This document shows positions 44,111 through 51,732 of a DNA stretch of 54,349 nt, piece after piece (position 1 is the stretch's first letter; every line of letters begins with the position of its first letter). Under the pieces are notes generated by a model, which saw nothing but the letters and a program-made list of their open reading frames with translations, was not told where the DNA came from and made no database searches. The DNA is from Ralstonia sp. TCR112 (GTDB lineage Bacteria; Pseudomonadota; Gammaproteobacteria; Burkholderiales; Burkholderiaceae). The translations under genes were made by a program, and so were the position numbers. The stretch is from NCBI RefSeq assembly GCF_007997035.1, contig NZ_VOSS01000052.1:1-54349 (forward strand). The letters run 5' to 3'.

Positions 44111-45005
44111 ATGTACAAGCGTTATCCGTCGATCCAGTCGATGCATGCCTTCCTGCAGGCGGCGCGCACCGGCAGCTTTACCAAGGCCGCCCAGCAACTG
44201 GACCTGACGCACAGCGCGATCAGCCAGCAGATCCGTTCGCTGGAGGAGTTCATCGGCCAGCCGCTGTTTGTGCGCGAGGCGGGCGGCATCGTGCTGACCG
44301 ATGCGGGCCAGCTCTTTGCCAGCATGCTGACCGACGGCTTCGGGCAGGTGGACCGGGCGCTGTCTTCGGTGCGCAACCGGCACGTGCCGCAAACGCTCAT
44401 CGTCGATGTCGACAGCGAACTGGCGCAGGGCTGGCTCAATGCGAGGCTGCCGCAATTGCTCGCGGCCCTGCCCGGCTACCAGGTGATGTTCCTGTCCACC
44501 ACGCGCGGCGAGCGGCCCTCGTTCGAACGCGTGGACGTTTCGCTGCGCTACGGCTATGGCGAATGGGATGACTGCGAGATGGCGCTCGTCTGTGGCGACC
44601 ACGTCACCGCTGTGGCGGCGCCCGCGCTGCTGACGCGGCATGGCGTGCAGGCGCCGCTGGCGCCGTCGGCTGCGATGACGCTGCCGCTGCTGGGCTACAC
44701 GCGGCGCTCGTGGATTCCGTGGCTGGACGCCGCCGCGCTGGAACCGCTCGAGCCCGCCGTGGTGGCCGCGTTCGACAACGCCGCCAACATGGTCGCGGCC
44801 GCCGCAAGCTGGCGTCGGCGTGGCGCTGGTGCGTGGGCTGCTGGCGGCCGATGCACTGCAACACGGGCGCCTCGTGCGGCTGACCGACGTGGCCATCCCG
44901 GCGCACTACAACCTGTATGCCGTCTGGCAGCGCGGCCATGGCGAGCGCGCACAGGCGGTGGTGAACGCAGTGCAGCAACTGGCGCGCGACACGCTCGGCG
45001 CCTGA
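44111..45005 (+). pseudogene. LysR-family regulator (GcvA-like), broken by a one-base insertion
   Basis: The first frame from ATG 44111 encodes a good LysR helix-turn-helix (SMHAFLQAARTGSFTKAAQQ, LTHSAISQQIRSLEEFIGQP) and most of the effector domain, up to NMVAAAAS. At 44810 an extra T changes the frame. Dropping it restores GVGVALVRGLLAADALQHGR and continues to a natural end at TGA 45003-45005 (about 297 residues). Unrepaired, translation runs into an Arg-rich tail to 45091. It lies between the molybdenum hydroxylase operon and the amidohydrolase operon, divergent from the first, so it was the obvious regulator of both. Mutation or sequencing error cannot be distinguished. Confidence 0.9.
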
Positions 45006-45028
45006 GCGCCCGCCGCCTGCCGACCGAC

Positions 45029-45044
45029 TTGCCGATATCGGCAA
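45029..45044. promoter_or_regulatory. Perfect 16-base palindrome TTGCCGATATCGGCAA
   Basis: Lies in the 240-base gap between the broken LysR gene (end 45005) and the first amidohydrolase (start 45246). Both halves match exactly with no spacer. A second inverted repeat, GGCCGG-CCC-CCGGCC, follows at 45073-45087. The 16-mer is a strong operator candidate for the downstream operon. Its contiguous symmetry is not the T-N11-A LysR pattern, so another type of dimeric regulator may bind. Confidence 0.5.
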
Positions 45045-45245
45045 CGTATCAAGACCGCCGCCAAATAGTATTGGCCGGCCCCCGGCCCTGACTCCGATAC
45101 TGCGCCCCAAGCAGCACGCATCCGGCATCACGCGATCCGGCGAGGGGAAGGCACACGCCTAGCAAAGAGCGCCGCGCTGCAGGACGTGCCTGCCCTCACC
45201 GGGAAGCCATCACGCGCTTCCTCCCAGTCATCAGGAGATCCAACG

Positions 45246-46157
45246 ATGATCATCGACATCAGCTGCTACCCCACCGACCTGGTGGACCTCGCGTGGTGGC
45301 ACGACGGCGACCCCTTTACCGGCGAGCGCCTGCTCGAAATGATGGACGGCCCGTACATGATCAACGGCAAGCCGCGCCGTATCGACAAGGCCTTCATCCA
45401 GCCGCCGCAGGGCAACACCATCTACACGTGGACGGACGGCGAGCTTTCGGGCCGCGAGTCCATCGACGCCTACATGGCGTACACGCTCAAGATGGTGCAG
45501 ACCTACCCCGACCGCTTCATCGGGTGCTTCGTCTACAACCCGCGCTGCGGCGTGCAGAACGGCGTGGAGGCCATCGAGCGCTACGTCAAGGAGCACGGCT
45601 TCAAGATGGTCCAGATGCAGGCCAACATGCACGCCTACCGTCCGGACCGCGCGCTGGACTGGGTGATGCCCGCATTCGAGAAATGTGCCGAGCTGGGCGT
45701 GCCCGTCAAGCTGCATACGGGCGACGGCCCCTACAGCATTCCGTCGGAATGGATTCCGATGATCAAGCGCTTCCCGAATGTCGATTTCATCATGGCGCAC
45801 TTCGGCGTGCAGACCGGCGGCGTCTACGTGTTCGAGCCGATGCAGTGGGCGATGGAGCTGCCCAATGTGTATTGCGAATCGGGCTGGTGCCTGCAGTCGC
45901 GCATCGTCGAATTTGCCAAGGTGCTGCCCAAGCACAAGATCCTGTTCGGCACCGACACGCCGCCCAACGAGCCCGGCATGTGGCTGCGTCTGCTGGAAGT
46001 CTTGTGCATGGACCCGCCGCAGGGCCTGAACCTCGATGAAGACACGCTCGAGGATTACCTGGGCAACAACATCGCCCGCATGATCGGCCTGGAGCCGACC
46101 CGTCCGCCCAAGACCGTGGCCGAAGCCGAAGCGCAGCTCGCGCTGGCTGCCGCCTGA
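45246..46157 (+). CDS. ACMSD-type amidohydrolase paralogue lacking the N-terminal HxH metal motif
   Basis: A 303-residue amidohydrolase_2 family protein, clearly paralogous to the next gene: MMDGPYMINGKPRRID, YRPDRALDW, HTGDGPY and PPNEPGMWLR are shared. In this copy the first-strand motif reads DISCYPT where the sister has DTHLHPT, so both His of HxH are gone (Ser6, Tyr8). Later metal-site residues remain (His in KLHTGDGPY and MAHFG, Asp in FGTDTPP). It may be a pseudo-enzyme partner in a heteromer, or use a different metal arrangement. AGGAG precedes ATG 45246. It is first in a long operon; a gap of 29 bases leads to its sister. Confidence 0.9.
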   Translation: MIIDISCYPTDLVDLAWWHDGDPFTGERLLEMMDGPYMINGKPRRIDKAFIQPPQGNTIYTWTDGELSGRESIDAYMAYTLKMVQTYPDRFIGCFVYNPRCGVQNGVEAIERYVKEHGFKMVQMQANMHAYRPDRALDWVMPAFEKCAELGVPVKLHTGDGPYSIPSEWIPMIKRFPNVDFIMAHFGVQTGGVYVFEPMQWAMELPNVYCESGWCLQSRIVEFAKVLPKHKILFGTDTPPNEPGMWLRLLEVLCMDPPQGLNLDEDTLEDYLGNNIARMIGLEPTRPPKTVAEAEAQLALAAA

Positions 46158-46186
46158 GCCACCGCAGACCGCACGGAGCGCAACAC

Positions 46187-47110
46187 ATGATTATCGATAC
46201 CCATCTGCACCCGACCAACCTCGTCGACGAGGCCTGGCGCCACACCGGCACGCCGTTCAATGGCGAACGCATGATCCAGCTGATGGACGGCCCGTACATG
46301 ATCAACGGCAAGCCGCGCCGCATCGACATGGGCTTCATCCAGCCGCCGCCGGGCAACACCGGCTACCGGGACGGCAACCGCCGCGGCCGCGAGGGCATTC
46401 GCGACTACATGGCGTACATCGCCGAACTCACGCAGAAGTACCCGGACCGCTTCATCGGCAACTTCACCTACAACCCGCGCTGGGGCCCGGAGAACGGCGC
46501 GGCGGAGCTGGAATTCCACATCAAGGAATACGGCTTCAAGATGGTCAAGCTGCACGCCAACATGCACGGCTACCGGCCCGATCGCGCGCTCGACTGGCTG
46601 CGCCCCGCGATGAAGGTCTGCGCCAAGTACAACATCGTGGTGCTGATCCACACCGGCGACGGCCCGTACACCATCCCGACGATGTTCTATCCGATCATCC
46701 GCGAGTTCCCGATGGTGAACTTCATCATCGGACACTTCGGCATCCAGACCGGCGGCAACTACTCGTTCGAAGCGTTCTGGATGGCGATGGATACGCCCAA
46801 CGTGTACTGCGAATCCGGCTGGTGCTTCCAGTCGCGCATCGTCGAATTTGCGAAGCAGTTGCCGCGCGACAAGATCGTCTTCGGGACCGATTCGCCGCCC
46901 AACGAGCCCGGCATGTGGCTGCGCGAGCTGGAGGTGCTGTGCTCGGCGCCGCCGCAGGGGCTGGGCATCGATGAGGAGCACCTCGAAGACTATCTGGGCA
47001 ACAACATTGCGCGACTGGTCGGCATCGAACCCACCAAGCCGCCCAAGGACCTGGCCGAGGCGGAGCTTCGCCTGAAGTCGACCTACGTCCAGACAGCAGA
47101 AGCGGCCTGA
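46187..47110 (+). CDS. ACMSD-type amidohydrolase (decarboxylase/hydrolase) with complete metal motif
   Basis: A 307-residue TIM-barrel metalloenzyme of the amidohydrolase_2 family, which includes ACMSD, gamma-resorcylate and 5-carboxyvanillate decarboxylases and isoorotate decarboxylase. Metal ligands are all visible: HLH at residues 6-8, His in LIHTGDGPY, His in GHFGIQTGG and Asp in FGTDSPPNEPGMW. Non-oxidative decarboxylation or hydrolysis of a ring compound is likely; the substrate is unknown. It is second in the operon, preceded by its HxH-less paralogue and followed by ubiD. GGAG lies upstream of the start. Confidence 0.91.
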   Translation: MIIDTHLHPTNLVDEAWRHTGTPFNGERMIQLMDGPYMINGKPRRIDMGFIQPPPGNTGYRDGNRRGREGIRDYMAYIAELTQKYPDRFIGNFTYNPRWGPENGAAELEFHIKEYGFKMVKLHANMHGYRPDRALDWLRPAMKVCAKYNIVVLIHTGDGPYTIPTMFYPIIREFPMVNFIIGHFGIQTGGNYSFEAFWMAMDTPNVYCESGWCFQSRIVEFAKQLPRDKIVFGTDSPPNEPGMWLRELEVLCSAPPQGLGIDEEHLEDYLGNNIARLVGIEPTKPPKDLAEAELRLKSTYVQTAEAA

Positions 47111-47121
47111 GCGCCGATCCC

Positions 47122-47156
47122 GCGGGCGCCGTGCCTCTGTGGTGTTCGGCGCCCGC
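47122..47156 (+). other. Intercistronic hairpin between the amidohydrolase pair and ubiD
   Basis: GCGGGCGCC (47122-47130) and GGCGCCCGC (47148-47156) form a perfect 9-base stem with a 17-base loop, 18 bases before the ubiD ATG. No T-tract follows, so it is not a classical terminator. It may stabilise the upstream mRNA segment or set expression differences within the operon. Confidence 0.5.
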
Positions 47157-47173
47157 CTCTAGCGAGGTGTGCC

Positions 47174-48565
47174 ATGAGCATGACCCGGCTTGGCGAAGGC
47201 CAGGATTTCCACGTCTTCGCCAATCTCTATCGCGAGCTGTATCCCGAAGATGTGCTGACGGTGCGCCACGGCATCTCCGCCGACCAGGACGTCACCGCCG
47301 TCATCGATCAGCTCGCTGCGCGGAACCAGACCCCCATGCTGGTCTGCGAGCAGGTCAGCGGCCTGCAGGTGCCGCTGGTCACCAACGTCTTTGCCTCGCG
47401 GTCACGGCTGGCACGGTTGTTCGACGTGTTGCCGCATCAATTGCACGATGCCTTCCAGGCGCGCGCCAATGCGCCCATCGCACCGCGTGTCGTCTCGCAC
47501 GGCCCCATCACCGACGAGGTGATCGAAGGCGACGCGGTCGACGTTGCGCTGCTGCCGATGATCAAGCACTTCGAGAGCGACCGCGCACCCTACATCACCA
47601 ACGCCATCATCGTGGCCGAGGACCCGGTGACGGGCGTGGCCAACATGAGCTATCACCGCTCGATGCGCCACGCACGCAACGCACTGGCGACGAGCCTGCA
47701 CTCGCGCGGCCACCTGTGGCGCATGCTGCAGACCGCGCGCGAACGCGGCGACGTGCTACGCGTGGCGATGGTGGTAGGCGCGCATCCGCTGTTCATGCTG
47801 GCCGCCGCCGCCCGCCTGCCCTTTGGCACTGACGAACGCGCCGTGGCGGGTGGCCTGCTCGGCGCGCCGCTCGATATCGTCCGCACGCCGCGCTACGGCA
47901 TCGGCGTGCCGGCGGCAGCGGAGTTCGTACTCGAAGGCACCATCGACCCCGCCGCCTATGCAGAAGAAGGCCCGTTCGGTGAATTCACCGGCTATTCGTC
48001 CGACCGCTCCACCAACAATGTGCTGCGCATCGATGCCCTGATGCGGCGGCGCGATGCGTGGCTGGTCGACGTGGTGGGCGGCCCGTACGCCGAGCACCTG
48101 ACGCTGGCCCGCCTGCCGCGCGAAGCCGAGATGAGCGAAAAGCTCAAGGCGCGCTTCCCATCGGTGACGGCGCTGCACTATCCGAACTCGGGCACGCACT
48201 TCCATTGCTACGTGGCGCTCAACCCGACGCGCGACGGCGAGGCGCGGCAGGTCATGCTGGCGCTGCTCGGCTGGGATCCGTACCTCAAGACTGTGATTGC
48301 CGTGGATTCCGATATCGACCTGCAGCAGGACGAGCAGGTGCTGTGGGCCATGGCCACGCACTTCCAGCCGCACCAGGATGTGTTCATGGTCGATGGCCTG
48401 CCCGGCAGCCCGCTCGATCCGTCATCGTCCGTGCACGGCACGACTTCGCGCATGGGCATCGACGCCACGCGCGGTGCCGGCTTCGAAGGCATCCGCGCAC
48501 GCATCGATCCGCAGGCGATTGCCCGCGCGGGCGACATCCTGCGCCAGGCCGGAGTGCGTCCATGA
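47174..48565 (+). CDS. UbiD-family prenyl-FMN-dependent decarboxylase
   Basis: A 463-residue UbiD enzyme for reversible (de)carboxylation of aromatic, heteroaromatic or alpha,beta-unsaturated acids. The cofactor-site block NMSYHRSMRHARNAL supplies the Arg, and EEGPFGEFTGYSS supplies the Glu pair of the catalytic E-R-E set. GVPAAAEFVLEG and HGTTSRMGIDATR are also typical. It is not ubiquinone-pathway UbiD by context: it is coupled to its own UbiX (ATGA overlap) inside a catabolic operon. The closest functional groups I can think of are heteroaromatic-acid decarboxylases (HmfF, pyrrole-2-carboxylate) and hydroxybenzoate decarboxylases; the substrate is not determined. Confidence 0.93.
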   Translation: MSMTRLGEGQDFHVFANLYRELYPEDVLTVRHGISADQDVTAVIDQLAARNQTPMLVCEQVSGLQVPLVTNVFASRSRLARLFDVLPHQLHDAFQARANAPIAPRVVSHGPITDEVIEGDAVDVALLPMIKHFESDRAPYITNAIIVAEDPVTGVANMSYHRSMRHARNALATSLHSRGHLWRMLQTARERGDVLRVAMVVGAHPLFMLAAAARLPFGTDERAVAGGLLGAPLDIVRTPRYGIGVPAAAEFVLEGTIDPAAYAEEGPFGEFTGYSSDRSTNNVLRIDALMRRRDAWLVDVVGGPYAEHLTLARLPREAEMSEKLKARFPSVTALHYPNSGTHFHCYVALNPTRDGEARQVMLALLGWDPYLKTVIAVDSDIDLQQDEQVLWAMATHFQPHQDVFMVDGLPGSPLDPSSSVHGTTSRMGIDATRGAGFEGIRARIDPQAIARAGDILRQAGVRP

Positions 48566-49164
48566 GCGCGCGCCACCCTCGCGCTCCCGCCCGGCCGCGC
48601 ATGGTGGTCGGCATCAGCGGTGCATCGGGCTTCGTCTACGGCGTGCGGCTGCTCGAACTGCTGCGCGCGCTCGATGTGGAAACGCACCTCGTCGTCACAC
48701 GTTCTGCGCTGCTGACGATGGCGCACGAAACGCCGTTCAAGCTCGCCGACGTGATGGATCGCGCTACGCATTACCACCGCGCGGACGACATGGCCGCCGG
48801 CATTGCCAGCGGCTCGTTTCGCGCGCTGGGCATGATCGTGGCGCCGTGCTCGATGAAGTCTCTGGCGGAAATTGCCACGGGCGTTTCGTCGACGCTGCTG
48901 ACACGCGCGGCAGACGTCACGCTCAAGGAGCGCCGTCCGCTCGTACTGATGGCGCGCGAGACGCCATTCACGCTCGCACACCTGCGCAACATGCAGGCCG
49001 TCACGGAGATGGGCGCCATCGTCGCGCCGCCCGTACCGGCCTTCTATGCGCGCCCGAATACGTTGGACGACATGATCGACCACACCCTCGGCCGCGTGCT
49101 CGACCTGTTCGGGCTCGATGCCGGCACCGCCCTGCGCTGGGGCGAAGAAGCCTTACCTGCCTGA
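48562..49164 (+). CDS. ubiX: UbiX-family flavin prenyltransferase
   Basis: A 200-residue flavoprotein that attaches dimethylallyl phosphate to FMN to make the prenyl-FMN cofactor of UbiD enzymes. GISGASGFVYGVRLLELL is the N-terminal FMN/phosphate loop. APCSMKSLAEIATGVSSTLL and RRPLVLMARETPFTLAHLRN are the family's active-site segments, including the conserved Arg-Glu-Thr-Pro. The start overlaps the ubiD stop by 4 bases, so the decarboxylase and its cofactor maker are produced together. Confidence 0.95.
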   Translation: MSARHPRAPARPRMVVGISGASGFVYGVRLLELLRALDVETHLVVTRSALLTMAHETPFKLADVMDRATHYHRADDMAAGIASGSFRALGMIVAPCSMKSLAEIATGVSSTLLTRAADVTLKERRPLVLMARETPFTLAHLRNMQAVTEMGAIVAPPVPAFYARPNTLDDMIDHTLGRVLDLFGLDAGTALRWGEEALPA

Positions 49165-49199
49165 GTCCGTACCCCACCCACGCTCGACAAGGAGACAAC

Positions 49200-50303
49200 A
49201 TGAAACCCCAAGCCACGGCCCACGCCACGCTTCCCGGCCCGAACACCAAGATTCCGGTCACCATCCTCACCGGCTTTCTCGGCGCCGGCAAAACCACGCT
49301 GCTGAACTTCATCCTGCGCGAAAACCACGGCCGCAAGATCGCCGTGATCGAAAACGAGTTTGGTGAAGTCGGCATCGACGGCGGCCTCGTCATGGCCTCG
49401 GAAAACGAAGAGATCTACGAGATGGTCAACGGCTGCGTGTGCTGCACGGCCGAGGTGCGCGAAGACCTCGTGCGCATCGTGCGCCAGCTCGTCGCACGGC
49501 CCGAACGGCTGGACCACATCCTGGTGGAAACCAGCGGCCTGGCCGATCCGTATCCGGTGGCGCAGTCGTTCTTCATCGACGACCCGATTGCCGAACATGT
49601 CGAGCTTGACGCCATCCTCACCATGGTCGACGCCAAGCACATCGCCGCGCATCTGGACGACCTGCACCTGGACGGTGTCGACAACCAGGCCGTCGACCAG
49701 ATCGTCTGCGCGGACCGCATCGTCATCAACAAGGTGGACCTTGTGGGCCGCGACGATATCGACGCGCTGCGCGGGCGCATCCGCGGCTTGAACGCCACGG
49801 CCGACATCGTCACCTCCAGCTATGCCGAGGTCGATCTGAACAAGATCATCGGTGTCGGCGCGTTCGAGGCGACGCAGAAGCTGCTGGAGATCGGCGCAGA
49901 CGCCGGCCACGGCGAGCATGACCACGAACATGAACATGTTCACGCCGACGCTCACGAGCATGACCATGAGCACGAACATGAGCATGAGCACGACCACCAG
50001 CACGATCCGAGCGTCTCATCAGTGGGTTTTGACGTGCCGGCCGACGTGGATCTCGTGCGTTTCCATACGTGGATCGACGCCCTGCGCACCGAGCAGGCGG
50101 AAACGCTGTTCCGCATGAAGGGCATCCTGGCCGTGAAGGGCCAGGCGCAGCGCTACGTGCTGCAGGGCGTGCACAGCCTCATCGACTTTCGCGCAACGCA
50201 GCCGTGGGGCAGCGAAGCGCGCAGCAGCAAGATCGTCTTCATCGGCCGCGACCTCGATCGTGCGGCCCTGCAGGACGGCTTCAACGCGTGTCTGGCGGCG
50301 TGA
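49200..50303 (+). CDS. COG0523 (CobW/ZNG1-like) GTPase metallochaperone with His-rich insert
   Basis: A 367-residue G3E GTPase. Walker A GFLGAGKTT at residues 25-33, the ENEFGEVGID switch, metal motif CVCC at residues 79-82 (CxCC) and NKVD are all present. A His/Asp/Glu-rich segment of about 35 residues lies at nucleotides 49909-50010, between the GTPase and C-terminal CobW_C domains, suited to store Zn or another divalent metal. Such proteins load metal into target enzymes. In this operon the likely clients are the metal-dependent amidohydrolases. AAGGAGACAAC precedes the ATG. Confidence 0.94.
   Translation: MKPQATAHATLPGPNTKIPVTILTGFLGAGKTTLLNFILRENHGRKIAVIENEFGEVGIDGGLVMASENEEIYEMVNGCVCCTAEVREDLVRIVRQLVARPERLDHILVETSGLADPYPVAQSFFIDDPIAEHVELDAILTMVDAKHIAAHLDDLHLDGVDNQAVDQIVCADRIVINKVDLVGRDDIDALRGRIRGLNATADIVTSSYAEVDLNKIIGVGAFEATQKLLEIGADAGHGEHDHEHEHVHADAHEHDHEHEHEHEHDHQHDPSVSSVGFDVPADVDLVRFHTWIDALRTEQAETLFRMKGILAVKGQAQRYVLQGVHSLIDFRATQPWGSEARSSKIVFIGRDLDRAALQDGFNACLAA
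49909..50010 (+). repeat. His-codon-rich low-complexity repeat inside the COG0523 gene
   Basis: Imperfect repeats of CAT/CAC with GAG/GAC/GAA codons (units like GAGCATGACCAC) encode alternating His and acidic residues. The repeat keeps frame and appears to be protein-driven, not a mobile or CRISPR repeat. It is prone to length change between strains. Confidence 0.8.
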
Positions 50304-50381
50304 GCATGCCATGACATGACATCCCCTGACCCGAGGGCGGCTCCTGGCACGCCCCGGGCATGACAACGATAGGAGACAACC

Positions 50382-51725
50382 ATGACAACAGCCGTACACC
50401 CGGTCGACCAGGTTCTGTCGACGCGACAGATGTTGACGTTGGGCTTGCAGCATATGGCGGTGTCGTACATCGGCGCCATCGCGGTACCGATGATCATCGC
50501 GTCGGCGCTCAAGATGTCGCAGGCGGACACCATTGTGCTCATCAGCACCACGTTGTTCTGCTCGGGCATCGCCACGCTGTTACAGACCATCGGGTTCTGG
50601 AAGTTCGGGGTGCGGTTGCCGATCCTGCAGGGGGTGGCGTTCAGCAGCGTGGGGCCGGTGATCGCCATCGGCACCAACCCTGCCGTAGGTTTCGCGGGCG
50701 TGTGCGGTGCGGTCATTGCGGCCGGACTGTTTACGCTGCTCGCCGCACCGCTGGTGGGGCGGCTGCGGCGATTTTTTCCACCGGTGGTCACGGGCTGCAT
50801 CGTGACCGTCATCGGCCTGCAGCTCTTTCCCGTCGCCTATGACTGGGTGGGCGGCGGACGCAACGCTGCCAACTTCGGTGCACCATCGTTTCTGCTGGTG
50901 GCCGCGGTGGTGGTCGCCACCATCCTCCTCATCAACCGCTTCGGCAGCCCGCTGCTGCGCAACCTCGCGGTGCTGGTGGGCATGATCGTCGGCACGTTGC
51001 TGGGCTGCGCCATGGGTATGGGCGACTTTCACGGCGTGGCAGACGCGCCGTGGGTCACGCTCCCGGTGCCGTTCCACTTTGGCGTGCCCGTGTTCGCCGT
51101 GGTCCCCGCGCTGACCATGATCGTGGTGATGATCGTGCAGATGGTGGAGTCGATGGGCTTGTTCCTGGCCATCGGCGACATCGTCGAAAAGCCGATCGAA
51201 GAAGAGGAAGCCATCAACGGCCTGCGCGCCAACGGGCTGGCCAGCGCCATCGCCGGCATGTTCGCCGCATTCCCCTTCATCGCCTTCATGGAAAACGTCG
51301 GGCTGGTGGTACTCACCGGCGTGCGCAGCCGCTGGGTGGTGGCTGTGAGCGGCGTGCTGATGTGCCTCGTGGCGCTGGCGCCCAAGGCGGGCGCCGTGAT
51401 TGCGGCCACGCCGACAGCCGCATTGGGCGGCGCGGGCATCGCCATGTTTGGCGTGGTGGCCGCGGCAGGCATCCAGACGCTGGCGCGCGTCGACTACGAG
51501 CACAACCGCTACAACGTGCTCATCGTCGGTTTCACGATTGCCGCCGCGCTGGTACCGGTGCTGGCGCCGACGTTGTTCAAGCAGTTGCCCGACTGGTCGC
51601 AACCGTTCCTGCACAGCGGCGTGGTCATCGCCTGCCTGGTGTCGGTGGCGCTGAACCTGCTGCTCAACGGTACCGAAGAAGCGCACGTGCCCGCGTCGGT
51701 CGTGCGCACGGCGGGCCGTGCCTGA
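50382..51725 (+). CDS. NCS2-family nucleobase:cation symporter (xanthine/uracil permease type)
   Basis: A 447-residue carrier with about 12-14 membrane segments. The first helix has the family's Gln-His motif (LGLQHMAVSY) and the NAT signature ENVGLVVLTG fits [QEP]-N-x-G-x4-T-[RKG]. Acidic residues expected in helix 8 occur around QMVESMGLFLAIGD. NCS2 proteins import uracil, xanthine, uric acid and related purines. Here it sits between the metallochaperone and a deaminase, so it likely imports the pathway's substrate, suggesting a nucleobase-like ring. AGGAGACAACC precedes the ATG. Confidence 0.93.
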   Translation: MTTAVHPVDQVLSTRQMLTLGLQHMAVSYIGAIAVPMIIASALKMSQADTIVLISTTLFCSGIATLLQTIGFWKFGVRLPILQGVAFSSVGPVIAIGTNPAVGFAGVCGAVIAAGLFTLLAAPLVGRLRRFFPPVVTGCIVTVIGLQLFPVAYDWVGGGRNAANFGAPSFLLVAAVVVATILLINRFGSPLLRNLAVLVGMIVGTLLGCAMGMGDFHGVADAPWVTLPVPFHFGVPVFAVVPALTMIVVMIVQMVESMGLFLAIGDIVEKPIEEEEAINGLRANGLASAIAGMFAAFPFIAFMENVGLVVLTGVRSRWVVAVSGVLMCLVALAPKAGAVIAATPTAALGGAGIAMFGVVAAAGIQTLARVDYEHNRYNVLIVGFTIAAALVPVLAPTLFKQLPDWSQPFLHSGVVIACLVSVALNLLLNGTEEAHVPASVVRTAGRA

Positions 51726-51732
51726 TTTTCCA

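Noticed and set aside
44801-44822. GTG at 44820 as the start of a separate small gene
   Set aside because: Its product is precisely the missing LysR C-terminus and no ribosome-binding site precedes it, so it is the displaced 3' part of the frameshifted gene.
47174-49164. UbiD/UbiX as ubiquinone biosynthesis genes
   Set aside because: They sit inside a catabolic operon with a permease and amidohydrolases, with no other ubiquinone gene near.
49909-50010. Short tandem repeats considered as a CRISPR array or mobile repeat
   Set aside because: No spacers or constant repeat length; the repeats stay in frame and encode a His/acid-rich metal-binding segment.
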